Assembly: GCF_001661345.1 (NCBI RefSeq)
Contig: NW_017962924.1
Coordinates: 372,001 to 436,000, forward strand
DNA: 64,000 nt
Reading direction: 5' to 3'
Origin: Ascoidea rubescens DSM 1968
Taxonomy: Eukaryota > Ascomycota > Saccharomycetes > Ascoideales > Ascoideaceae
The notes below the pieces were generated by a model. The model saw nothing but the letters and a program-made list of their open reading frames with translations, did not search any database and had not been told where the DNA came from. Every line of letters begins with the position of its first letter. Position 1 is the first letter of the stretch. The position numbers were made by a program, and so were the translations under genes. Shown here piece by piece: positions 21,301 to 33,767 of the stretch.

Positions 21301-21899
21301 GAATTTGTAGGACTGGTAATGTCGATACGATCGATATTGTCGATATTTTGAATTTTATTTTTGAATTTTTGAATACTTTCACGAACATAAAGAATTTTGT
21401 TGTTTTCTTCTGATTCTTTACGCCGATCGAGTTTTTTGTGAAGGTTATTTATCAGGAATTCATTGTCATTATCGCTATCGTTATCACTGTCATTATCAGT
21501 ATAAATTTTGTTATTATTGTCATTAATTATGATATTATCGTTATTATGGGTATTATCGTGATTATTATTATCTTGATCATCATCGTCGTCATCGTCGTCA
21601 TCATCATCATCGCCTGCATATAAATTTGAGACATCGCTGTCATCGGTGTCATCATTATCTAGTTCTTTATCATTGTTGTGGTATATATTAGTGAAATTTT
21701 CATCGTGAAAGTCGTTTGAGCTATTCATGGGGGAGTTTGATCTTGAATTTGATCTTGAGTTTGTAATAGAGTTTGATCTTGAGTTTGATCTTGAATTTGA
21801 TCTTGAATTGAAGGTAGAATTTGAGCCAGAAATATTGATGTTGTTGCTATTTGAAGGAAAACTTAGAGAAAGGGAATTTAAGGAATTTATATCCATCAT
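17376..21899 (-). CDS. Large Asn/Gln-rich protein with Myb/SANT-like domain, putative transcription regulator
   Basis: 1507 residues. About residues 488-555 contain RISWSKNDDLLLVTIIRKF...KFWETVKNEL...FKQCKDRYKTLYNKV, the spacing of a Myb/SANT- or trihelix-like DNA-binding fold (tryptophans, QCKDRYK helix). Residues about 878-1016 form a long predicted coiled coil (KILNELKTTSQRLNRMEKHN onward), probably for oligomerisation. The remainder is prion-like: Asn runs encoded by AAT, four NTA units, an N-terminal SRSN repeat and a Gln-rich C-terminus (QAQAQAHLRQ, QGQQAQGQQVQ). DNA binding is inferred from the domain; I cannot name an orthologue. Upstream lies an exceptional 9.4-kb region with no gene, as seen around master regulators in some yeasts. 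Confidence 0.8.
18262..18420. repeat. AAT microsatellite and 9-bp AGCAGTATT repeats in the SANT-like gene
   Basis: About 120 bp of ATT units (Asn on the coding strand) run into four AGCAGTATT units (18384-18420) that encode TAN repeats. Pure repeats of this length are prone to length change. Confidence 0.9.
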
Positions 21900-23290
21900 A
21901 GTTTAGGATATTGTTTAGAAGGAAGAGGAGATTTGTATTACTGAGAATCGTAATGGCTTGATAAGCATAAGCGTTGAGATTTTCTGAAAAGTAATCAGGA
22001 AAAACAGCCAGGAATTATGTAGTATAGCAGTATGATGTGATGTGATATAGTATGAATTGATATATTTTTTTATTTGTGATTGTATTTGTAGTATAATAGG
22101 TATCGATAGTAGATAATAAGTTCATATAAATGAATTTGAGGAAATTCAAATTAGAAATATAAAAAAACCAAAATCAAATTAAAGTTGTTAATTTGAAACA
22201 GACTAAATTTGAAATTGAATTTTGCTTTTAATTTCAAATCCAATTTGAATATCTGTTTTTGTATATACGTGATTGAATATTGTTGATAATATAATTTCCC
22301 TTTCTTTTTTTTTTCTTCTTTTTGATTGAAATGATATTTTTTAAATTTAAGAGAAGAGAAAAAAAAAATCAATAAGGTATAATGAAAAAAATAGTTGGCG
22401 TAATAAAAAACAGCAACCAGATTTTTATTTATTTTATATTTGTAGCCGCAAAAGCCAAAGTTGGAATAGCTGGCAGGTAAGACTAGAGATTAGAAGAGGA
22501 TATGTTATAATATGTTACAGTAATGTATAATATGGTATGATGTGATATATATGATGTGATAAGATTTGAGTATTTGAGTATTTGAGTATTTGAGTATTTG
22601 AAGATTTGGAGATTTAAAGATTTGGAGATTTAAGTATTTGAAGATTTTGAGACAATAAAGGAAAATATGGATGGATATAATAAATTAATGAGCAAGTTGA
22701 TAGATATTTTTTGTTAATATATATATTTATGTGTATATTTATGTATAAATAGATTTTTATGTCTTGTTTGATCAGGTTGTCTTAGTTTATATATAAAATT
22801 AATATAAATTTTTGGGTGAGATTTTTCTGTATATAGATTTGTAGATTTGTAAATTTGTAATTCGTAATTTTGCAAATTTGTATTTTTTGAAGGGAACTAA
22901 AAGTTGGATGGATGATGGATGATGTAAGGGGTATGGCAATTTAGGCAAATATAAGATCAGGAGTGGATTGATATGAAATTTAATAAAAGTGAGGAATAAG
23001 GCAAATGAGGTGTGATGTATTAGTAGATGTGAGATAACTTTTTGACAAGGACAGTAAATAGAGAAGAAAGAGAGATATATAAAGTATGCTGTGGTAGAGT
23101 GAGAATTTTATTTTTGATTAGATTGGAATTGTAGAGGATGTGAAAGTAATTGGAGGGAATAAGTGGAGAGGTGAAGGAGTTGGTTGTGCAATTATTGGTT
23201 GATTTATTGATGGATTAATTGATTGGATCTATAGCAAAATAAGGAAAAAGAGGAAGAGGAGGATGAAATGAAATGAAATAAAAAGAAAAG

Positions 23291-23337
23291 AAAACAAAAA
23301 CGAAAATGAAAACGAAAACGAAAACGAAAACGAAATG
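23291..23337. repeat. AAAACG hexanucleotide array
   Basis: Five to six units of GAAAAC / AAAACG in the desert. Similar short hexamer arrays with other sequences occur in several 5' regions of the window. Confidence 0.8.
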
Positions 23338-23949
23338 AAATTTAAATTAATTTATAAGAAAGCTAAAAGTTTTAGTGAAAGCAGTAAAGAGGATAAGTGA
23401 ATTAATATATGTAGATTAGGCCTAAAAGTTGAAAAGGAAATAAGAGAGGAAGAGAAAGTGAAAAGAAAATATAGTTCTGATCGAGTAATTTAAAATTAGC
23501 TGATTTTAATTGAATTAAATAAGTTATTTTTTTGTTTGAAATGTAAAAAGACATGAAATATCAAACTAAAGTGAATGAAATGAATCTGAATGGATAAAAT
23601 TAAAATTAAAATTAAATGAATTTCAATAAATTTTAATAGATTTTGCTGAATCTTAATGAGTCTAAATGAATTTGAATAAAATCCAACAAAAATCTAGTAA
23701 AATGGGAAAGAAATGGGAATTAATCAGGAATTAATCAGGAATCCAAACGAGATTGAAGTGGAACTAAAAGCAGACAAGCAGAGGAAGCCGAAGAGTGGAT
23801 TTACAAGAAAGAAAAGGAGTAATTGAAGCAGAATTACAAGAGAAAAGAGAAAAAAGAGAGAATATCGAGTGTTTATATATTTTTCAGAAAGAAGAGCAGC
23901 TGGAAAAGCAGTTCAGTGGGGCAGAAAAAGAAGAAAAGACAGATCACGA

Positions 23950-24440
23950 TCCGGATAGCATTGCAAAAGCCTTTTCTCGCTGCTTTTTCCTCGTTTTTTG
24001 CTGCTTTTTCGTCGCCCGCGCTTCCTTCCCCTCTGTTCTTTGGTGTACGCACACCACAAGCAGCACAACGCTCCGGCACAAGCGGGGTGCTGCCGCTGCT
24101 GCTGCCATAGACTCGTCTTAAGTGCACATGCAGCTTGTGCTGCACATATGCAGCTCGCTGCTTACCGACAGGTGCGCAACGGAACTCGTCATATCGACAT
24201 GCCACTTGAGCAGGGATCTACCGGCATCCACGAGAAGCGGTGTCACTCGCCACACAGAGGAGCCCTACCTGCTTCATCGGGCTGCTCTCTGCTGGACCCA
24301 CACAGAGAAGCTCTAGTTCCTCTTCTGTTCCACTCCAAATGCTGTTGCTTCCCGAATGGCACCCGCTGCTGGTCCGCTACTGGTCTGTTTGGCGCCATTG
24401 AAACGACAATGTTGTGTTCCCGACTAATCAACTCGTATTA
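23950..24440. other. GC-rich island inside the 9.4-kb desert
   Basis: Sharp rise in G+C compared with the flanks, CAG/CTG-rich, with a perfect 6-bp stem and 4-base loop (TGCAGC-TTGT-GCTGCA, 24129-24144). Open frames exist on both strands, as expected from low stop-codon density, and none resembles a protein. Likely an upstream activating region or remnant of a GC peak. Confidence 0.5.
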
Positions 24441-26010
24441 CGTCTATTTCAACCCTTTCAAGCACTTTGTCTATTTTATTCATTGCAACCACAGCAGCTC
24501 TGCTTGCCAATGAAAAGGCAACAGGTAATAGACTGGCTGCCAGCAAATCTGACTCAACTCAAACTGATCCAAACACAATTTTACACCTCAAGTAATCTCT
24601 CTAGGACACAAGCGCCGAATTGTCCTGTGTGCACCAGTTGTCATATCGAAAACAAGGGAATGGTAAGTCACTTTCTCTGTTTTATGAAACACTAATCATT
24701 CCAATTCCATCATCGTAATTCTGGGCTGGCCATTATGCTGTTGGGTCCATTAAGGTTTGCTGTTCTCACTTCCACACACAGGTCGCCCTCTGCTAACAGG
24801 GCAATCTTAAAATTACCTCTCATTTTCCTTGAGCAATTTCTCTAATGATTCTCGCTCAAGATCGTTTCCAGATCTTTTCACTTCATTTCCACAGTAATCA
24901 ATAATTATTTATAGTTGATAATAATTAGCTGTAATTAATTATAATTAATTAGTTAATTATAATTAGATACAATTAACTACACCTTGCGATACTTGGCTCC
25001 CATTGGCGGGACAAGCACTCTTGGTGATCGGCCTGGCTAGCGCTTTGTTGTTTAGTAGTTTAGTAGGTGATTGCTAACTGGCTAGCTCATACTCTTATTC
25101 TTTCCTCTATTCAATTAGCCCATTCTTGCCACCTGAAACCCTCTTGCTGGAAAATCAAATACTGCAGTAACATTACCTGGTGTTATATACTTCATGAACC
25201 CTCAATCCTCACTCTTAGCTCGCCCACTTCTGATAATCGCTGAATAGCGCGAAAACCTGGTTCAGGCAGCTTCCCTCTGCTACACTATCCCAATCTAACC
25301 TTGTTTTCTTCTTTTGTTGTCTTTTGAGCTTTCTTTTTGTTGTTCTTTTTTGTTTTGCTTCAAAGATCCATCGGTTCAATTCGTTTTCTCAGTACACTGT
25401 AACAGGTTTCAAGTTATTCCTCCAACTTTATCGACTTTCCGTCAGGGATTCACCCCCAACAAAGTTACCTCTCAACTAACTTATCAATCTTATTTCTCAC
25501 TATTTGCCTTTACCTCACTACTCGCTTTGCTCTTTCGGCATACATTTGGTGATTTCATAATCCCCTAATCTCTGGCTTCACCATTTCCCAATTTCCAATA
25601 TTAATGATGCTACAGTAATCCCAATTACCCTTTTTTTAGTTTGGGTTTTTTTTCTTTCTGATTTCTTAAAGATCGTCCTATTTTCTTTGCCTGTATTCAC
25701 TTAGACTTTCCTTCTAATCTTTTTCCAATTTTTTTTATTTTTTCATCTTTCCAATTTGTTCATAAGGTCTCAAATGTTTTATTTTTTTATTTTTTAACTA
25801 TTTCAAATGATTTTCACCTAATTTTGTATTGATTTCAAATTTTTTTTGCAAAAATTTTGAACTTCTCTCATTTTTTTTTAAATTTTAAACTGTACACCTT
25901 TTTTTTCTTTTTCTTATGTTTGCTTTTCCGGAACACTCGTAAAAATATAAAAAAAAAAATCGTTCATTTTTAACGTTATTCCGATATCATAATACAATAC
26001 AAAATATTAT

Positions 26011-26062
26011 ACTGTATTATACTATATTATACTATATTATACTATATTATACTATATTATAT
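26011..26062. repeat. 10-bp tandem array ACTATATTAT
   Basis: One variant and four perfect copies of ACTATATTAT placed exactly every 10 bp (26011, 26021, 26031, 26041, 26051). The preceding ten bases are a partial unit. The period is close to one helical turn. Confidence 0.9.
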
Positions 26063-26788
26063 CGTAACAAGCAATAAAATGTGTTCAATATGTTCAGCTC
26101 TATTCAATTAAACATTTTATCTTCTTTAATTAAACACATTACTGCAATTATTTTATTTCCCATTTTAACCAATCGCTTCGTTACCTTGTTACTCCATTAC
26201 AACTAATCAAATCACCAACGTCACTGATCACTTCACAAATCACTTTATAAATCACTTCCCCATCCTCATTCACCATCTATTCCATCACATTCAACTAAGA
26301 CATTTCCTGTCAATCTCAATACGTTTTATAGATCCACACCCAAAACATCCCTTCATGTACAAATCATCACCACTTTCTGCACTTTCAAGCCTCCCCCAAT
26401 AAAGTTCCCCTTTCTCATTTCCTTCCACCGTCGCTTTCCCTCAAGCTTTGCGTCGTTTGCTTTTTTTCGCCTTTCCGCCTCATTTCTCACTCACCTCCCA
26501 ATGCGAATCACCATTATCCGTTTTCTAAACATCCAAATCCCACATATATCACAACAAACATAAATAATTTAATCGATTGAATAAATGAATAAAATGAATA
26601 GAATAGAATAGAATCTAAAAGAATAGAACCAATGAAATCAATATTAGTATCTTAATATAATATCCAATATCTTTTTATTATCCTCAATATCTTTATTATA
26701 AATAATCTATCATACTTATTTATAATTATAATCATATTCGATTAATAACCAATTCATTCTTTTTATATTAATGATTATACTCCATATA

Positions 26789-26974
26789 TCTTATCTTATC
26801 TTGTCTTATCTTATCTTATCTTATCTTATCTCATCTTATTGTATCGCATTTTAAGTTCCTCCTCCCAGTGCATTGCTTTGCTTCACCTAATATTGAAACA
26901 TAGCATATGCAAACAGAAAAATAAAAAACAAAACAAAACAAAAAAGTACCAGTTTCGATTCCCCAACCCGGCAA

Positions 26975-27017
<43 letters not shown>

Positions 27018-27025
27018 TTTTTTTT
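26789..27025. repeat. CTTAT and CTTT microsatellites
   Basis: A pentamer array of TTATC units (26789-26840) and a tetramer array of CTTT units ending in a T-run (26975-27025) lie in the same desert. Both are strand-asymmetric pyrimidine-rich arrays. Confidence 0.85.
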
Positions 27026-30000
27026 GCAATTCTCGTTTTTTCTTTTCTTTTCTCTTCAATTCTCCCTGGAAGCAAGTCTTATTTATTTTATTACTAATAT
27101 CAATAATTGCCAAATATCTGTGCAAAACACATGCCACTTCAATTAGAACAAATTTATCTTTTTTTAGTACTTCACAACACCCTATAATCTAACAATAAAT
27201 ATCAATTGAAATTCCATTATATCTTTGTAAAAAACATTAATATTCATTCCCACCCATTACCATTACCATCAATATTTTCAAATAAAACCAATCTGATTAT
27301 GTTTTTTACTCAATTGTAATTAAATCAATCTCTAAAATAAAATAAAATAAAATAAAAAATGAAATAAAATGAAAAATAATCTAATTCAGTCAGTTTTAAA
27401 ATATCAAATTTGGAAATTGCTTGTTTTGTTAATTTGTTAATTTGTTGCGATTCAAATTACTCCTAATTTGTAATTCCCTTTTAATTTGTATCTCATAGTA
27501 AATGAATTCACCAATTTATAAACTTAGAAAAAACATAAACAAAGTTCAACACCCGTATAAATTAATGAAAGATGCTTTGAGAAAGTTTTAGTGGTTTTTA
27601 AATACCACAAAGAAAAAACGGTTTGACGTCAAACGAAAGATTTCTGCCCGCTGTATGTAAATTTTTTTTTTACCTTTCTCACTTTCAAACCTCTTACCTC
27701 TGTAATATCACAACCCTATGCCATCATAATACTATCATAATACCATAACCTCATCTTTCTCTCTTGCTCTCTCACCACCTTCTCTTAACACATAATTTGA
27801 ATAAATAACTTCCAGCAAAATACCATTGCCCTATAAGCAAGGACATCAACATCGTTATAACTTGAATACGTTTTTTAAAAAACAACCAATACCAGTTCAC
27901 TATAATCATCATCATAGTCAACACAACAATAATAAAATAAATCATCAATTTGTTTATCTTTAATAGAAATCCGGAATTATTTCATTTTAAAAGCAAATAA
28001 ATCTTCTAATCAGATAGACAAATGAAATCACCAATAAACAAAGAACAGGCACTTTTAACTCAAATTATAATCAAAATTATAATCCAGCCATATTATCCTT
28101 TTAAAAATTTTTCTCCCAGATTATTATCAGTCTGCTATTCCTTTTCTAATAAAAAAAACCTTGTTATTTGACAGACACTCAAAATGATAATCTTCTAAAG
28201 TCAATCCAATATATGAGGTAGTACTTGATCAACCACAGTTACTCCAGGGTTTTATGAGACATAAACTTAAATATTACTCATTAAGAAAGTAAACCTTAGA
28301 TTTTGTGTAATTGAAAGAAATTTTGATTTGCATAGTTTTAAAAATAAACTAAACTATCACTTTATATTATGTTATTCTATTCTATTCTGTTTTGTATTGC
28401 ATTATAATTTTAATCTTATTAACACTTTTGAGGTTTGGATGACTGAGTATTTTAGCTAAAGAAGGACAGTTAAGTAATGTCTTTAATAAATAAACAAAAT
28501 TTTAATTATCATAAATTGAGTAAATATCATAATAATAAACTTATATTTCATAATAAAAATCAATATCAATTAGAAGAATTAAAAAAAAAAAGACTTTTAG
28601 AAATAATAATTGCAATATCAATGATAAAAATCTCTTATTATTATTATTATTGGGAGCTTTGATCTCTTTAAAACATTAATTTGTCTATATTTCAAAGATG
28701 AAACAACTAGAGAGCTAAATAAATATGAAAACAAAACGAAAACTAACAATCATACAGAACAGAAAAAATATAATCAGAAAAAAAATAAAGCAAAAATAAA
28801 AGTAATTGAAATTGAATTAAAATTGAATTAAAATTTTTTTAATTGAAGGTTATTTTTATCTTTGCAGTAATTGGAGTAAATTTTTGAAAACCAAAAATTA
28901 AAGATAAGAATAGAAATATAAAAGTTTGAAGTATTGATGAAGTTAATATTGAAACAATAAATTTTTATTAATAGTTCTTAGTTTCTTTTCCTTTTTTCCT
29001 TTTTGTTATTATTCTGTTTAAAAAATGTGATCATAATAAAGGAAGCTTTTATTCAAACTATTCTTCAATCAAATTATCATTTTAATGCTTTGTCAAAGTT
29101 AAGTAACGAATTTGTGGGTTTGTGTGTGAGGCTTGATTAAGGAGTTTGATTAGGCTGAAATCTCACTTTAACTATCTTGAAATAGAGTCTGAAGTAGGTT
29201 ATTCTTTTTACTTATTAATCACAATTCTAATCTTTCTAAAATTTAAAAGATTTAACTAATGAAACTAATCAGATAGTGAGTTTCTCAAAAATTCTATATC
29301 TTTAACTAAATTTATTAGAAGCACATTTTTGATTTGTGGTCAGCCCCATAACACCAGAAACTTTGAAAAGGCCATATATACAGCAATATACAGAGGAATA
29401 TGAAAAAGCAACAGCTATCATTGCTTAAGCATTTCACAACAATAAATAAAATCATAAATTACACATCTAATTTAGAGTTCTCTTTAACTCAATTTCCTTT
29501 CCTTTGTCTTCAGCAGCAGAAGAAGCACCATTTTAGTTGAGTGATAAAAAAATTTCTAATGAGTTTTTAAGCAATTTTATTTGCAATTATGTTAATTTAG
29601 TGCTTATTTTATTGTTGTGAATAATAAACTTTTATGAAATAAATTATTTTTGATAATGTTTTTAGAGAGCAAATTCTTCTTTTTTAAAGAGGGAAAAACT
29701 TGTCCTTTGAGCTAATTTTTTCGGGGTTATTGTTATTATATTTGCTTTTAAGATTTTTAATATCTTAGAATATGTTCTGATCAGAAATATTTTTAAATAA
29801 AAACAGTTTATTGTGAAAAGAAATCAAGAAAAAAATCAAGAAGAAAAATTCTTTTGGTATAACAAAGCTTTTTTTTACTATGAGCTGTTATATAAAACTG
29901 AATGTGCAATGTAAAAGGAGAAAATCCACGGCAGATTTGTCAGCAGTTGGGAAAAACAGAGAAAGCTTTTAAAATCAATGAAAGCAGTTTTTTCTTTTCA

Positions 30001-31297
30001 TGGCAGAAAATAGCTTTGAAATAGATCCAAGCTCTGAGATAGTGCGATAAATCCAGCTTTCAAATATATTCGGGCTTGGAAACGAAGTTCCTTCTGTTTG
30101 CTGTCTTTATAGTCTACAATAAGCTGCTTTCTCTGACCATTCTAATAGACTGAATTTCGAACAATCTTCGCTATCGTTTTTATGGACATACAATCGTGAA
30201 AATTAAAAATAAAAACAAAATATAAACGTGAAAATTTGCTCAGGATGTTATGCAGCATCTGCAACCATTCTCAGTGTTGTGAAATCGTCTCAAATCAAAG
30301 CTACGCAGTTAAGAATTAATCTCCAATAGAATCTCGTTCCTATTGAAATGGTTTTTCAAATAAAAATGCAAAACAAACAAGAAGGAACAGAGAAATATGA
30401 CATTTTCATCCCAAAAAAGAACTGATATTGCCATGTTTGCTTTTGTTCTGCTAAAGACACCGCTTGACTCAAGATTACATAAGCATGCAACGTTGAAATG
30501 AGGTTTGAACCTGAGGCCGTGCAGAAACCTGCGTTAGACTGGAGCTGCAGAAGGCATGCAATTCTTGCAGGAGTTGATATATAAGATGCTGAATACTCTT
30601 GAATTTGTGGGAAATATTTATTATCTAACTAACATGAATAAACAACTGTTTTGAAGACAGCAAAAAGCAATAGCAAAGTAGAACAAACTAATGCAACGAT
30701 TAAACGATTCCATATATTAGGGGTGAACACCGACTTTTTAACACCGACTTTCTAACACCGCGTTTAGTTGCATCGTAATCCAGTTCAGATTACAGAGGTG
30801 CCGATGAAATTTTCTGAGGGACCCCACAACGCAGCATTATTATTTGCCATTTTGGGAACCATGCTTGAGTCCCCGATTTATTAAACACTATTTTCTTTTC
30901 TTTGTTCCAGAAGAAACTTGAATTAAGCTTATTATAATAATTAAATAAAAGAAAAAATAACAAAAAAGAAAATTTTGACTTTTTAATTATTATTTCATTG
31001 ATTTTTATCTCTCTGATTTTCAAATCAAGAGAAATAGCTGCAAAAAAAGACTTCTCTATGACTTGAATTGCAGACCCCGTGAATGATAGAATCCTGTTAT
31101 TTCCCAATGTAACATATCATTCCATGAATAGTGAACCGGTTTGTCACCTGACTTTTTTTTTTCAACCGATGGTTCGTTCCTCAAAAGGAGCTTTGTTGCT
31201 TTGTTTTCTGTTGTTTATGTTTACTTATTTAGAATAACTCAATTGTAATCAAAATCCCAAATTTGAATTGATAAATAGAAGTAATAAGTGAAGAAAA

Positions 31298-33085
31298 ATG
31301 TCAATTGAGGGTTCAACAATTGCAAGTTTTGAGAAAAATGGTGACGAAACCACTAATTATAATATAACAAAAGATACAGATCATCAAATTTCTTTTATCA
31401 ATGTTAATAATAAATATAATGAATCAACTAATTTAAATAGTGTCATTGACGAAGCAAATGAGCCAGAAGCTCATAATATTAATCAAGAAAATTCCAGCAG
31501 TAATAGTGGAAATATCAATCCCTCATTTGAAACAGATTTTCTTAAAAATTTCACTCTTTCAAGTATCAATGATTCAACACTATCATTTAATCCAATCAAT
31601 TCAAATTATGATAATGGTCAGAATAATAATAACCATTCACAACTAATTAATGAAAATCAAGATAATAAAAATAATCAAAGCAATCGAGACAATCAAAAGA
31701 ATCAAGATAATCAAGATAGTCAAGATAGTCAAGATAGTCAAGAAGATGAAAATGATGAAGATCCAGAGGCAGGAAATTCAACAATATCAACAATTGTTAA
31801 TACTACAAAAAAAATATTCTCTCCTACTTTATTGGGAATAAAACTTGCTGCCCAAAAGAAAACATTATTTGACTCCCCTGAAAAAAAAGCTTTAATTCCA
31901 TTAATTCAAAATAGAGTCAATGCATTAGCGATAAATTCCATTGAAAATCAACACCTCATTATTAATAACAATCAAAATATTATTCAAAATATTCTAAAAA
32001 ATCATAAAAACAATACAGACAAAACTGAACTAAATACCGATCAGTCCTATGATGAAATAAATGGTCGATCTTATAATGAAAAAAATACAACTTCTACCAA
32101 AAAACACTCTGATTATGATCAAGACTTTGATAATAATATTCATAATAACAGCTATATCAATGGTGACAGTGATATTGAAAGTGATTTTGAATATAATGAT
32201 AGTATTGATAACGATAATGATAATGCTTCAGTGAATTACAGAAATCATGAGAATTCAATCAATTCTCAAAAATTTAGAAAACAAAATAGACTGAGAAGTT
32301 GGAGTAAATACAATGATAATAATATACTAAATTCACCATCTTTTCAAGTTCATAATCATTATTACATGTCATCACCAATTGCCTCACCTTCATTGATCTA
32401 TTCTCCATATAATAACAGAATAAACCAATCATATTTGGAGGAATTCAATTCAAAGATGAATACGACATTTAATAACAATACTACTACTACTACTAATAAT
32501 AATAATAATAATAATAATAATGATAATAACAATAATAATAATGGAGCCAAAAATAACAAATTCAATTCAAAATTTATACTCGATGAAAATATTTATCATG
32601 AAAATCCTGCAAGATATTTACCATATGTTATATCATCATATATTCAATTAATTGTAAATATAATGACAAGCACTCTTATAATATATTTAATTATAAGTCT
32701 TTACAGAACGATTAAAAATGATATTTCATTGAGATTACAACAAATGACTGAAGATTTAATGCTAGAAGCATTAATTTGCAAAAAACAATATGTTGAAAAT
32801 CATTGTGAGCCAGAAAATGTTGTTCCAGCATTAGAGAAAAGATGTTTAGAATGGAGTAAATGTTTTAATAAGGATTTCAATGCAGCGTTTTATAACTCGA
32901 GCATTGGAGCAGAAACATTAGGACAAGTTATAAATTCATTAATTGAACCAATCGGGTTTAAAGCGTTGTTAGTTGGAGGAATTGGGCTCGTTGTTTGGGT
33001 GTTTATTTCCAATGTGCTATTCGGGTATATTCGAGGAGCAGCATATTTTGATGTTTACAGCCAAAGAAACCAGAATAGCAGTTAG
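31298..33085 (+). CDS. BRL1: Nuclear-envelope protein of the Brl1/Brr6 family
   Basis: 595 residues; the conserved part is the last 160. It reads PYVISSYIQLIVNIMTSTLI (first membrane helix, about 445-470), a lumenal segment with four Cys (ICKKQY..NHCEPENVVPALEKRCLEWSKCF), SLIEPIGFK and a second helix ALLVGGIGLVVWVFISNVLFGYI (about 554-578). The four-Cys lumenal loop between two helices defines Brl1/Brr6, which help fuse inner and outer nuclear membranes in pore assembly and tune membrane lipids. The long Asn/Asp-rich N-terminal region points to Brl1 rather than the short Brr6. It contains DSQ repeats near residue 143 and an Asn run near 400. Confidence 0.92.
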   Translation: MSIEGSTIASFEKNGDETTNYNITKDTDHQISFINVNNKYNESTNLNSVIDEANEPEAHNINQENSSSNSGNINPSFETDFLKNFTLSSINDSTLSFNPINSNYDNGQNNNNHSQLINENQDNKNNQSNRDNQKNQDNQDSQDSQDSQEDENDEDPEAGNSTISTIVNTTKKIFSPTLLGIKLAAQKKTLFDSPEKKALIPLIQNRVNALAINSIENQHLIINNNQNIIQNILKNHKNNTDKTELNTDQSYDEINGRSYNEKNTTSTKKHSDYDQDFDNNIHNNSYINGDSDIESDFEYNDSIDNDNDNASVNYRNHENSINSQKFRKQNRLRSWSKYNDNNILNSPSFQVHNHYYMSSPIASPSLIYSPYNNRINQSYLEEFNSKMNTTFNNNTTTTTNNNNNNNNNDNNNNNNGAKNNKFNSKFILDENIYHENPARYLPYVISSYIQLIVNIMTSTLIIYLIISLYRTIKNDISLRLQQMTEDLMLEALICKKQYVENHCEPENVVPALEKRCLEWSKCFNKDFNAAFYNSSIGAETLGQVINSLIEPIGFKALLVGGIGLVVWVFISNVLFGYIRGAAYFDVYSQRNQNSS

Positions 33086-33467
33086 ATAATTTCAAATCAT
33101 CAATATTCATTAATACTCATTAATACTCATTAAAAGTATTGAGTTTGTCCAAACAGTTGAGGAAGAACCCCGAATAAGGTTTGTTTACATAAGCACTTAG
33201 TCACGGAACTGAGCGGAACAATGTTTTTCCTTTTCCTTTTCCTTTTCCTTTTCCTTTTTTCCCGGACTTAAAGATGTGTTTTTTAGGAGCATATCGAGAA
33301 AATCATCTCAAGAGCATTAATTTTTTTTTTCAGTTGTTTATCGTTTATTTAAAATACAGGTGTCAAAATTGGTTGAAGAGTTGAAGTAACGAAGAGCTAA
33401 AATTGAAAGGGCAATATAAGAAGGTTGTTGACACGATTAGTTTTAATTGATATAATAGTACTAAAAG
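33086..33467. promoter_or_regulatory. BRL1 3' end / PKR1 promoter with TTTTCC repeats
   Basis: 382 bp between tandem genes. There are three ATTAATACTC-like units just after BRL1 and about six TTTTCC units at 33225-33260. Confidence 0.45.
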
Positions 33468-33767
33468 ATGGGGTTTGTAAATGAATTGGCCGATTCAATT
33501 TTTACAACTGGATTGAGTCCAGCATTAATCAAAGCCACACATTTTTCGTTTATTTCATTAATAGTGATATTTTTGGTGTTGATTTTTTTATCTGGGTTTT
33601 CAATTCATTTTATTAATTTATTTGTAATTTCTATATTATTTTATGTTACCGTTATTTGGTTTATGAATGAGTTAATAAAAGAACAAGAGAAAGAAGAGAG
33701 GGAAAAGAGTAAAGAGAATAAAGAAAGTAAAGAAGAAACTACAAATGAGGTAAAAAAAGATAAATGA
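33468..33767 (+). CDS. PKR1: Pkr1, ER membrane factor for V-ATPase assembly
   Basis: 99 residues. It matches Pkr1 in layout: MGFVNELADSIFTTGLSPALIKATHFSF, two membrane helices (about 29-44 and 48-64) joined by GFSIHFINLF, then VTVIWFMNELIKE and a charged Lys/Glu tail. Pkr1 works in the ER with Vma21-type factors to assemble the Vo sector of the vacuolar ATPase. The tail is shorter than in Saccharomyces (122 residues). ATG at 33468; no upstream extension is open. Confidence 0.9.
   Translation: MGFVNELADSIFTTGLSPALIKATHFSFISLIVIFLVLIFLSGFSIHFINLFVISILFYVTVIWFMNELIKEQEKEEREKSKENKESKEETTNEVKKDK

Larger units (their letters stand above)
21900..31297. other. 9.4-kb gene desert between divergent genes
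   Basis: No open frame here looks like a gene; those present are short, repeat-driven or lie in a GC island. Contents in order: TATTTGAG-type repeats (22562-22651), an AAAACG hexamer array (23291-23337), a GC-rich island (about 23950-24440), AT-rich DNA with a 10-bp tandem array (26011-26062), a CTTAT array (26789-26840), a CTTT array (26975-27025), very AT-rich DNA (about 28000-30000), a 14-bp repeat (30725-30760) and the BRL1 promoter. It is probably regulatory, but a regional centromere or long non-coding transcripts are also possible. Nothing in the sequence decides this. Confidence 0.7.

Noticed and set aside
23998-24513. 171-codon frame in the GC island of the desert
   Set aside because: His/Cys/Ala-rich, starts without a good ATG context, overlaps other open frames, and reflects low stop density in GC-rich DNA.
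23291-27025. CRISPR-like or telomere-like arrays
   Set aside because: The arrays are simple tandem microsatellites without spacers, and a eukaryotic nuclear context excludes CRISPR. AAAACG units are too few and internal for a telomere.
30790-31107. 105-codon minus-strand frame near BRL1
   Set aside because: Starts without ATG and has a Lys/Phe/Ile-rich middle driven by AT content; no domain recognised.
21900-31297. Saccharomyces-type point centromere
   Set aside because: I found no CACRTG, AT-tract and TTCCGAA-type element in the right order and spacing. A regional centromere cannot be excluded by eye.
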